Shown: positions 24,373 to 35,566 of the stretch, one piece after another
How the letters are laid out: each line of letters begins with the position of its first letter
Numbering within the stretch: the stretch's first letter is position 1
Assembly: GCF_008831285.2 (NCBI RefSeq)
Contig: NC_045147.1
Coordinates: 23,832,981 to 23,896,980 of the forward strand
Direction: 5' to 3'
Origin: Nymphaea colorata
Lineage: Eukaryota > Streptophyta > Magnoliopsida > Nymphaeales > Nymphaeaceae
Length of the DNA: 64,000 bases
Notes under the pieces: model-generated
What the model was told of the DNA's origin: nothing
The model's database searches: none
What the model saw: only the letters and a program-made list of their open reading frames with translations
Position numbers and translations under genes: made by a program

Positions 24373-26710
24373 TCAAGCGAGACCAGCAGAGAAAGGCACA
24401 GATGTGGCAGGCAACCACACATCGCCTTGCACGAAATTAGTCACCGTGAAGTTGGCGGCATCAGTTGAACTCATGATATGATATCCCGGCCATGTCACTC
24501 TGCTGCTGGTGTTAGATCCCGGGCCCCTGTTGCTGTATTCCCCGTAGTACAAGGTGCTCAGAAAATCATTTCCGGACCATGGCGCCCAGCCAGATGGATC
24601 GATCACGCTATCGATGAAGGATTCCAGGTAAACCGTTCTCGAATAGTTCTTCCACGGCCTACCCAAGAACGACTTGATCTGGCCATTGGCCGACAGATCG
24701 GGAGTAGCCGATATGGTGCAATTGATTATGGAGGTGCCCGTGTTCTGGTTGGGATCGGTTCTGCCCTGGGCCGTGAACATGTTCTGTTGGCCGGACATGG
24801 GCAGCCGAGCGTAGAGGTTGCAGTTCTGGAAAACAACCGCCGCGTTGCCGAAAATGAAATCTACGGTGCCGTAGATGTCACATTCTCGGTAGAATTGACG
24901 GAGGGAATGGGCATAAAGAGTGTCTTGGTAACCCTCGAAGCTGCAGCGGTAGAACGTGGACAGATCAGCACCGTTCCGGACGGCGACGGCCTGATGTTTC
25001 GCTGGACCAGCCGTGTTCCGCACAGTAAAGTCCCGTCCGATGAAATTTGGTCCCACCACAGCTGCACAAAGTTGGAAAATTTAGTCGAGGTTGCCTCACG
25101 AAGCCGTGCAAAATAAATAGTTCATGAAAAAAATGGTAATATTTGGGATAATGCATGACATGTAAATCGGTAACCGGTGAAGATTTCCTACTATTCCATG
25201 CGCAAGTAAATGGCCAATCGTTCTTTAGCACAAGTAGAACCTGGATTTAGTAAATATTAGGAGAGGTTTTATAACAGATTAAGTCTAGGATATTACTTTT
25301 ATATTTTTTTATTACTTTACAACTTCTATATCAAGATGTATGAAAATTTTTTATACAACTTCATTCAAGTATCGACTTGCCCTATTGACAGATTTAGCGG
25401 CCGATAAGAAACTCATATGGTCTCACATTCAGGAGTGGCATCTGCTGGCTAGTCCATCTTTTCAGTGACGGCCATACGCTGCCGTGACACGCTTGCACAC
25501 AAATACAAGCACGCTCGCAAACACACGAACCCCATATTATATAGAACTTAAAAGAACTGCTTAATTTTATCGTAATTAATCATGTGTAGGAAATGCCACA
25601 TTTCCTAAATGTGTGATTTTTAAAAGACATCGCACCCTTTCCGGCCTGTGTTCAGCTCCAATAAAGGAGATGGAAGGATGAAGAAGAGGAAGAATGATGA
25701 AGGAAAATGTTGAAGAGAGCTTAGTTACCCAGAGTTGCGGAGTTGAACGTGGTGAAGTTATCTCCCACGCTGCGACTACCGGTGATGATAGTCCGGTTGA
25801 TGCCATCCCCGACCATCATCAAGTTCTGCTTCTTCTTGTCCACGGACACATACTCTTGGTACACCCCAGCCTTTACGTAGATGACATAGTATCCCTTGCT
25901 CGGCAGAGTATTATTTGGCGCGGCGGCAACCGCCTCGGAGATGGTACTGTAATTTCCACTGCCATCCTGAGCAACGGTGACAATGGTTTTCACCAGCACA
26001 CTACCAGTGTCAAGAGCCATCCTCCTCTTGAGCCCGAAAACGCCCCGGTTCACCCAGCTCGGCAAACCGCCTTGGCCGACCTTCAAATCGTCGAGAAGCT
26101 TGCGCCCGGGCTTGAGGGCCCTCCTGTGCTTGAATTTTGGGGCCCATGAGTGGGTGAACATGGCAAGGGACACGCTGTAGAGTTGTGTCCCGTTCACAAG
26201 TGGGGCATGCAGGGAATTCTTGCTTGTCAGGAAGGAAGCCTGGGTGAGACCATCGTAGCAGGTCTGCTGGTTCGTGACGATGGCGCTCAGAAGGGTTTGG
26301 ACGTCGTCGCCCTGGGTGTCTTGCAGGGTGGTGGAGTCGGATGAGTTCAGGGTGCCAAGGGAGGTCACCAAGAAGTCGGTGGTGAGTTGGGAGAGAAGCA
26401 AACAATCATGGAGCGCACCCAGAGCGGGTGTGGTGAGGGTGGTGTTGTACCTTATGGTTCGGTCGATGAGGGCGGCGAGCCTCGCCGACTGGTCCAGCGA
26501 CTTCTTGACCAGGTACCGGCCGTAGCCATAGAGATTTGAGCGCGTTTGAGGGGGTATTACGGATTTGCAGAAGGAAGGGTTAGTGGTCAAGCTGCAGGCA
26601 TTGGCTGGGGGGAGCTGGCCGGTAGAATTCTGTGAAAGGGCAGAGGGGATGCAGGTGGCGAGCAGGAGGAGGAGCACTGGGAAGAAACTGGTTGTACAAA
26701 GAGTTGCCAT
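24373..26710 (-). CDS. PME3: pectinesterase with PMEI pro-domain (two exons)
   Basis: Pectin methylesterase precursor, 556 aa. Exon 1 is 26710-25729 and exon 2 is 25061-24373, with a 667-bp phase-1 intron. The signal peptide is about residues 1-26. The PMEI domain is about 37-187 ([28 protein letters not shown]). RKLL lies at 203-206 and KRRM at 228-231. The catalytic domain starts near 243 with [11 protein letters not shown] and keeps [18 protein letters not shown] and [11 protein letters not shown], ending PFSAGLA. Exon 2 is the same length as in PME2 and PME4 (689 nt). The closest relative in the window is PME4, which lies 8.9 kb away in the opposite orientation. Expected to act in the apoplast on methylesterified pectin. 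Confidence 0.95.
25062..25728 (-). other. PME3 intron
   Basis: Non-coding intron with a GTAACTAAG donor and a TTTGTGCAG acceptor. It resembles the PME2 intron only at its ends. Confidence 0.85.
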
Positions 26711-26789
26711 GGTTGTAGAAAGTAGTATTTCTCTGCAACTCCTTGGCTTCGTTGGTGAGTATGAGACTCATGGGGGAGGCGGAAGTGTG

Positions 26790-26800
26790 CTTATATATAC
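26790..26800 (-). promoter_or_regulatory. Putative TATA box of PME3
   Basis: GTATATATAAG on the minus strand, about 80 bases upstream of the PME3 ATG. Confidence 0.6.
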
Positions 26801-29728
26801 GTTCCTCTGGTGGGCGGACGCGGGGGTTCACTAAATTTTTTTTCTCATTTCTACGCCACTTCATTGTTTCGTGATTAGGACAAGTATCTTTGACGTTGTA
26901 GATCAATGTGATATGGTAAAATCGGTCAAGCAACGCGTTTGTTGACGGACGATTTTGAAGGTGAACCTAAATGCCGGACGCAGGAATACCTGAAGGAAAC
27001 ATACGCGAGTGATTTTTCACAAGAACTAAGTTTGTTGATTCACACACACACAAAATCATGCACTGAAAGAAGAAGTCGGATGTGTCCAAGTGTTTCGCAA
27101 AGAAAAATGGATTTGACAAAAGGCAAATTCTAATTCGTCTACTATTCTATAACAGTATCTATTTGGCCTCTACTTATATAATGTTTTCTAGAATTGTCTT
27201 ATACTTTTCCTTTTTCTCAAGCTCCTGTTGGCCACATAATATACCATTTTTCAGGAAAAGGTAATTTGCATCTGATTCAATCTTCTCATGAAGGTAAAAC
27301 ATTCTTGGTATCCATGGATTCCCTCAAAACGGAAGTTGCGCTTAGAATGACTAAGGAAGAAGAGGACCGGCCTGCAAAACCTGAAATAAGAAATCTTTTA
27401 ACATCAAACTGATCATGAAGAGGGACTGCCGACGATGTTAGATGAAGTATATTCTTATGCTCGGTTGAAGTCAACCTCGAAAAACGCGGATTCAATTTCT
27501 CTTTCTACCGATATAATTGCAACCCACCAATTTTTTAGGCTTATTTCGAAATCTTGGCCCCCATCTTTTCGTTCAAACTTGTCCAATAGTCATGACAGTT
27601 TATATATATATATATATATAAACACACTGTGCACTAAGCAAGAAAAGTGTACTACTCACCCCTTTTTTTACATAAATAGGACAGCTGGTCTACATCTAAT
27701 AAATGCATAGTGGTTTCGGAACTAATAAGTACATAATCCATTTGTTTATATTTCGTATCATAAGGTGCACGCCTTAAAGTCACTTTGGATCAGTCTTAAG
27801 ATAATGCAATATAGATTCAAGCTCCGGGTTGAGGTTTTTAAAGATAAGATCTCTTATTTTTCATCGAACGAAATGTCTTTCTTAGTGAAATGAAGCATGC
27901 AGCTCGAAATTGGCTTGTTCAATTACCTCGATCCAGGCACCATTGGTTTACATGTAAACGCAGTTTATTAGAACTTGGCATAAAACTGATTTTAGCGCTC
28001 TATGGGAATATGATTAACTATTTATCATTTCAAAAGTCTAAAAATCAAATTACTGAGTTGTATAAAAGAAAATCTTTCAAAATCTTGGACTTAACTACTC
28101 GTGTCGATTCTCACATTTATGACAATACACGGTTTGCCACCAACACTGTTTTCTCATTTAAACGTTAATTTTATACTATTATAATCAAGTGGTATGGGCT
28201 GCTCGCCGTCATGTCAAGTAGGTCATGGATTGAATAGTGGGCAACCAAAACTTGCACCGGCCGGCGTGCTAATTAATGTTGCAAATACCCACTACCAAAT
28301 CCTACCGGAAACCTTGAATTGCAACAATATCACGGGTAGAATCGGCCTTTCTTGGTTAATTTTCTATTTTTTCTGTTCAAATGCTGTTAATGAATATTTA
28401 AAAATGTTTTTAAAAAAATGGAAATATTTATCCTACCATATTGGGTATCACGTATCGGTTTGTGAAAGCATCGCATCAGTCGATACGCCGGTTCTGGCTG
28501 AATCTCGCAACGCGGTCGACCCGGGTTTTGAAAGTCTACACTGCGCCCGTGGTTTTGCTGCCGTGTGACACGGAATGCGACTCACCGGCCCGACGTGAGA
28601 ACTAAAAGTCTCGATCGTCTGGAACGTATTGAGGACGATCTTCGATTTTCAATTGTCAAAAGTTCAGTGAAGCGACTCTTTTGACTGGGGAACATTTTTC
28701 CCAAGCATATATTTTCATTTAAAGTGCAGTCATAATTTTAAATATTGATCTCCGGTTTCTTATTTTCACTTTCATTGGCCGTTTCTTTTCACTAATAGCT
28801 GTAAGAAATTTATTAAGAGCTGCCAGAATGCCGCTTTTTTTTTGTATAAAACTGAAAACACTTTCAAATTCTGTAAATCGAGAGAAGCACGTCTTCCATT
28901 TTTTTTTGAGCTGGATTTAGTTTGAAATTTTTATTAATAAAAATGAGGTTTAGATCAAAGGATGATGGGTTTTTATTACTTCCTTTATTATAAAAAACTT
29001 TTCCTAGTTTGTTTTCTTCACATGAAATTTCCTTAACACAAATGCAGCCTTGGAAAGCTTAAATTAAGAGATACGTCAGCTCTTACAAAAAAATGGAAGT
29101 GAGCAACGGCTAAATTCAATTATGGGTTTTCATCATTAAAAAGTGTTTATAATAAAAAGATAAACTGACACTAGTCAAAAATATATATATTTTTCTGCTT
29201 GAGTGAGTAAATTTTTTTCGTCGTGAACACAACATTCCTCATAACAATATGCTATCCACAACAGCTCACGTCCTATCTACAATAACTTGGATCAGACGTC
29301 TTATCAGAAAATAAAACTCGTAGGCAATAAATTGTTTTGAAATATTAGAAAGGTTATTTTTCAAATATACAAACTGTCGGGCAGTTATTCATAAGTTTCT
29401 TTTTTTTTTTCATTGGGAAAGGTGAACCGTTAAGATTCATTTGGCATTGGCTACAATTTGTTATTATTTTATAAATTTATTTAAAGATTGAAGCAAGTTC
29501 ATGATTCATTAAATTACAATATATTTATATACATATAAATTGAATAATGATCCTTGTTTTTTAAAGTTACCAGGATCGTTTAGTCCAACATAATAGATGG
29601 TTAAAAAAAATACAATGAAAAAAATATAAAAATACTTTTGTCATTTAACATAATATTTTTTATTTTCTCCTAATCATTAATTGCTGTTCTCATCAAACTT
29701 AGATAGTCAAAGTCACCATTGACTCATC

Positions 29729-29765
<37 letters not shown>

Positions 29766-29770
29766 TTATA
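29729..29770. repeat. ATT/TTA trinucleotide microsatellite
   Basis: A run of ATT units interrupted once by AGT, in intergenic sequence. Confidence 0.85.
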
Positions 29771-31366
29771 TAATAACCCTCACATTAAAATTCGGAACAC
29801 TCTAACGTAAAAGGTTTATCCGAGTTAGTGCCTAATTGATTTGATAAGGATGGTTTAATAATAATTGGCATTTGTTTGTGGTTGTGGAGGAGAAGAAATT
29901 GGGTAGTCGGACGGAGCATTCAACACGGTTTACGCTTCAAGCGGGACCTGCTAGTGGTTAATGCATCTCAGCTGTGGATGTGCTGGAGTCAAGTTTTGGT
30001 CTTTTCAGAATCTGTGGGATCATAGTCTCATAGAAGATTGGTATCTAACTCCTTCCTGTCTCAATCAGGCAATTTGGATGCGATTCAGTTCAGTCAAAAC
30101 CCGAATTCGGAATCAGCAAACAAGTTGCATAAGGATACTCCAAGTGCAAATTGGATTAGATCCAAACGAAAATTTCATCAAAAAAATTCCTCGCACACTT
30201 CCTTACATATTTTAAATCACGCGTCATAAGATTTGATTAATTGAATATCTTCAGCACAAGCTTACATTTAATATCAAGCTCAAGCCGTAACAAGTTGCGC
30301 CTGCGGATCAAAAGGTCCTATTGGTTTTGCTGTTTATGAGTTATCTGATCATTTTTTGACTAATTAATAACATATTAAATGTAAAGTTATCTTTTCAATC
30401 TCAAAGTATTGGTTGTGGACAAGATTTTTAATTGCCAGTGGTACCTTATGGTTAGTTACTCTATTTTATTGGGCAGTTCACTATTAGTCTGACTGTAGCC
30501 CTAAATGGTATGAATTATTAAATAAGTTGAAAACTAGCTTCCAACCCGATCGAATAGTACTGAAAATATGTTGTCAACGTATTTTCTAGAACAAAAAAGG
30601 ATTTGAAATATTTTTTGCCCTGTTTTAATATACTTGACTTGTTATGGAATCAAGTTAATTACTTTCCCTTCATCTAATAGTTGACATACAGTTGGCACCA
30701 TAGAGTAATTGGAAACTTATGTACATAATGTGATTAAATCAAAACACATATATATTTAAAAAAAAAAAAAACTGCCTTCTACTTTGAAGGCTAGCAGGAA
30801 ACCCAAATGGGTTCGCTTGGTGCACATTGTCAACTTTCTCTTCTAAAATTTTTTTTTATGCATTTCTTAAAACTTGCAGAAAATATGAACATCCATAATT
30901 TCTTTTTTAAAATTTTCTGTGGGGACGTAATGCCTGTTACGAGGCAGTGAAAACAAATTAAAGGGCAATGGAAATAATTAAAGATTTTGAGTGCGTATGG
31001 TCGATGGTCTGGCAGTGGCGGCGGGTGTCGGTGTAAAGACCGTCGGTTAAGCACCCTTGCGAAGACGGGGCTTCTATACACAACACCGACGGAAGAAGCA
31101 GCCGATGAAATTGTATGTGCATGGATAGGTCAAGGAAGGAGGCTTGCATGACGCAGCTTCATACATTTTTGCTCTTCATCCGAGTGCCGCCATGAGGAAG
31201 CGTGGAATCGCCATCTAACGCGTCGTAACTTGGAAAGAGACAAGTGGAGGAGACCTGCAAGTATCATTACTTCTTGACTCTCTAAATTGGATTTTAACGT
31301 AAAATAATGTTATGCAGTCATCACTCAGTTGCCACAAGCAAATGTTGCGGACTTATTCCGTCGCTT

Positions 31367-31530
31367 CATGCTTTTCCATGCCCCCTCTCTCTGTATAGAG
31401 TACATTGTACATATCATACATAATATATGCATGTGAGCCCATGTTTTTCCATGCCCCTTCTCTTTATATAGAGTACATATGATACATAATATATGCATGT
31501 GAGCACATGATTTTCAATGCCCCTCACAAT
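31367..31530. repeat. Degenerate tandem repeat, about three copies
   Basis: Units of roughly 73 and 66 bases each start CATG, continue with TTTTCCATGCCCC and end ATATATGCATGTGAG. A third partial copy starts at 31506. No coding capacity. Confidence 0.65.
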
Positions 31531-34500
31531 AACTATATATAAAGTTAAAAGAAAAAGAAAAATATATGAATTAATATTACACGACAAAAAGTGTTCATTC
31601 TTCTTTTTTTTTTTCTTTAAACCATTCAATTGTTCAAATAATCTTCATGAGTAAGTTGGGTTATTCTGGATAGTTAGAGTCATCATTATTTTCTCAAATC
31701 CCTAAACATTTTGAGTTTTGTTTAATCTCTACTATATAAGATTTGTGGATTTCTTCGCCTGTGTTTTGGTGGAGAAATCCTTTAGCTACTCACAATGCAT
31801 TATCTGTTGCATTGCATGAAGTGATATACTTAACAACATTCACCTCATGAAATATTTTGGCATATATATATATATATATATATAATTCGTTGGACCATTT
31901 GATCCGTCGCTAAAAAAATCCTCACTCCGCCCCTAAAAAGATGATTTTTTTTCCCACCGCTAAAAAGAACCGGCCATCAAAATAGAGCAGAGTCCTCTGA
32001 TATGTTCATATATATAGTGTATAAATTATACGGATAGGGTGTAGACATTAAAAAATAGTAGCAATCACATATTAGTCCCCCTCGAGCAAAATCCTCATAC
32101 CTCTTTTTTCAATGGGAAAAATTATTATGCTGCCCAGCTGTGACTTTGTAGCACTAGACAAAAGAGAAGCGGTGCTTGCCTTCAAATTTGTTAGCTGTTT
32201 CATTTCCAAATGGCCTTATATTATACCACACTTTCACTTCCTTGTGAAAGCTTGTCAAGAATTTATGATTTTGTAGTTAAAATCGTGTCGTATGTTGAAT
32301 GGTTAAACTGTTCCATGTACCTGGAAAACAATATTCATTTAATTAAGCACTCACATGCGTAAGGCACAACCATTTTGTATGTAATTCTAAAAAGGGTTTC
32401 AAATTTTTGGAATGTCTAAAATGTCCCCAGTCCTGGTAACTGTTTATACTTACGGTGCTGCCTTTGTTTTTATGCCAATATAATCATAAAAATGCTTCTT
32501 CTTTCATCACTTTGAAAAACCCCGCTCTCGAAAATAAAGCACGTACAGCCTAAAAGAAGTACAGTACTATTTTGGATTTCAAAAGCAAAGATGGAATAGA
32601 AGAGACAAGTGAGTGCTAAAATTAGAAGCGTTGAGGTGATTTTACTTCCCCGCGTTTCAAAGCGCTGTAGAACCAAAGAAAAAATTTTCTCAATCTAACA
32701 TATAAGCTCAAAATCTTAGACACAGCTCAATTTTTTGACATAAACCAATATATAGCTGCATTCACATTTCCTATATGCTTGGGATAGATAGCTGCCAAGT
32801 GAGGATCCTCAAGGTCAATAGTTTAGTTAGTAACCGAGGCATGCCAGGACTCTTGCCATGGTCCAAAGTAGGGAATCTGCCAAACCCAGCTTGCCAATCA
32901 CAAAGGTAGCGTCACCATAATCTTGCATGTTTCAATTTTTCATCATGATTCTTCATGTCATTTCTTGTAGCAAGTACAAATCATATGTTGTCATGAGCCA
33001 TTTCTGATGGAAATTTGAGTTTGGCCACTAGGGTTTCCAAACAAGACAAAGCTCCAAAAGTTGGGGTTGATTTGTAAATTTAAATTATAAAAAAAATACA
33101 AACAGAAACATTTCTTCATAAAAGTAACTGCGCGAGATGATGTTTATATTGAAAAAACAAAGAATTAACGTAAAAACATGATCTAGTTATGAAGATTAAC
33201 AAAATCAGAGGTCCAAACGCTTTTTTCTGGTTAGGATGTCATATCTATATATATATTTTTTTCATTTTACTTGAGGGAAACCACCACAGGCTTTGAGACT
33301 TTGGCACTCGCCTGCATCATAAAACCCCGGAAGGTCATTCCCCTGTGCCCCTTGATCATAGCATGCGTCGGCTTTCATAAGAGGACAACACCAACAGGAT
33401 TTGAAACAGAGAATGGCCATTGTCCAGCCATTGACCCTTGCAGGTGTGATGTAGAGATTAGAGATTGCGCTCTAATCGCTATGTCAAAATTTATAAGGAA
33501 ATCCAAAGGAACGTAACAAAGAACAAAAATAAAGGGAAAGCAACAACTGAAGGGAATGCAAAGGGACAAAATTAAATAGGGTTTCATTAAAATAAAGACT
33601 TGATTACAAATAAGCCTTAAAGTTCTTTATATAGACTAAAAGCGGATTCTTAGATCTGGACCCAAATAAAAGAAAACAAGAAATAAACTACAAATCCGAA
33701 ATAAATTACAAATCCTCTTCTACTTCCGCTCCTGCGAGAACTTGGAATTTGGAAAAGCCAAAGGATCACAACACAAGGTCGTTACCTGAAAATGGCTGAG
33801 AGGTTGGGTTCTGTATCACGTAAGAAAAATCAGTAGGCCTGGTGGGGCTAAGCTTTCAACACTTCTTATCTCTCTCCCTTGATTGCGATTTGTGCCTAAA
33901 ATTCCTCAATTTTCGTTGACCATGTGAAGCGGCCAAAAGCCCTGACCTAACTACAACGATTGCTCAAAGGCGTCGCCTTGGAAACTTTGGCCAAACAAAA
34001 AAGTTGCACGCATACTGTTTTAAATAAAAGGCCCGGATATGGCTTTGATATTTCGGTTTAATTTCATAGTCGTCCAAGTCCGGCCGATTTCCAGTATACT
34101 CTTCGGATCGGAGTTAGTCAGATGGTCGAGCTGGAGCCTCATCTCTTTGACTGGGCTTGGTCAAAGTCAATGATTTCCCCACGTCTTTTCCTATTTTTCC
34201 TTCCCCACTTCCTTCTATAGTCAAGCCAATCTTAGGCGCCCACAAGGCTTCCTTTATTAGTTAAGAGTTTATTAAGGACTTTAATTTTGAAGAAGGCTTA
34301 AAGGTTTTTTGCCCTGGCACTGTTTTATGCCGACGGACAAGCACCGGAATTGTTATGAAAACCTTGCACTGATTCCCCGGACGACAAAACATTCCGTCAC
34401 CTGAAGAAGGCTCGCCCCTTTTTCTCTGCTATAGCACTAAGAAGACTTGATGTTGCACACACTCTGACCGGCCCATGAGAAGTTCCTGTCACTAAAGAAA

Positions 34501-35368
34501 TCGCGTTGTTAAAATGCTCTGTATCCGTCATGATCAGTGAAGATCAATGGTCGCCGTCGTGAGTAGTACTATCAAAAATGATAAAATTTCGCGAGAATGC
34601 TTAGAATAAACCCGATATCCGATATTGGCATTGTTAAGAGCACATGGCAGATAGATCGCCATACCTGCCCTCCTTACTTGTCCTTGAAATTCTATCGATC
34701 TGTCACGATCGATAGATGCACCACCGAAAAATCTTACATGCAAGAAGAGAACAAACTTACGTAAAAGACATGAAGTCTGAACGCAGGCGGCCCACATGTT
34801 GCGAGTAAATGAACCGATAATCGAACATTAACTGTACTTCCTAATTAGTCCTAAAAGTGGCAGAAACTAATTCGTCCCCCAATCTACTGATAATAAAATC
34901 AACAGCTAGCAGATCCAGTACTGAGCATCCCCCAAAACTTAACTAAGGATCTACCTAGTCATTGAAGATAAATTCAAGTTCTTCCTAGTCCTTGAACCAA
35001 ACCAAACCATTCCCGGGGACTTGTCATGGCCTACTTAATTAATTAAGTACTATTCAAATTGAGGATGTATCCGAATCTACGATTTTTTATCAACGGGAAG
35101 GAGCAGACGGTCGTAAACATTTGGAAACAGGAATAGTCTTTTTCTTTTCTTGGTTGAAGAATTATGAATTGAAGATCGATTCACGGGTAGTTCACTATGA
35201 GCAATCTAATTATCAACCTAAAAATCACTGCCAACTTAAAGAGTAGGTGAAGGGGATATGAGGAACAAGGCGAGTCATCAATTTAACGTTCTCCCATGTA
35301 AACGCCCATTAATTATTTGACGAGTTTGGAGTAACACTCAGAACCACGGACCCACTGTGCGTCTATGT

Positions 35369-35400
35369 GAGAGGAAGAGAGGGGGGGAGAGAGAGAGAGG
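35369..35400 (+). promoter_or_regulatory. GA-rich tract upstream of PME4
   Basis: A nearly pure purine GA run about 90 bases before the PME4 TATA box. Such GAGA tracts are common in plant promoters. Any role here is inferred. Confidence 0.35.
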
Positions 35401-35490
35401 ACGCGTCTTTTCCCAAGTCGACTCCGTATAAGAACAAAGCCATCACAGTTACATAAGAAATCAATGGCTCCCCCCGTCTGCCACACCTGT

Positions 35491-35500
35491 CTATATAAAC
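35491..35500 (+). promoter_or_regulatory. Putative TATA box of PME4
   Basis: CTATATAAAC, 67 bases upstream of the PME4 ATG, a good match to the plant TATA consensus at a typical distance. Confidence 0.65.
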
Positions 35501-35566
35501 CCAGCTGCTCCTTCCTCCACTCTCACACCGTTACAGGATTGGAAAGAACTCTCCAAGAGTTCGAAC

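Larger units (their letters stand above)
26711..35566. other. Large intergenic region between divergent PME3 and PME4
   Basis: About 8.9 kb without a supportable gene. It holds the two divergent PME promoters, TA and TTA microsatellites (27601-27620, 29729-29770, 31863-31884) and a degenerate tandem repeat at 31367-31530. The block at about 33.48-34.4 kb is less AT-rich and could be a decayed transposable element, but I cannot assign it. All ORFs are short (at most 124 codons) and domain-free. Confidence 0.5.

Noticed and set aside
24478-25116. 212-codon plus-strand ORF antisense to PME3 exon 2, with similar antisense ORFs opposite PME2, PME4, PME5 and PME6
   Set aside because: They lie entirely over catalytic exons, have no domain, and follow from GC-rich codon use of the sense genes.
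28194-28568. 124-codon plus ORF in the PME3-PME4 spacer
   Set aside because: No domain, AT-rich surroundings, no splice-compatible neighbours.
29729-29770. TTA run considered as part of a CRISPR-like or satellite array
   Set aside because: It is a simple trinucleotide microsatellite without spacers.
33480-34420. Less AT-rich block considered as an LTR or gene
   Set aside because: No paired repeat, no primer-binding site, and no ORF with a domain. Left as unassigned intergenic sequence.
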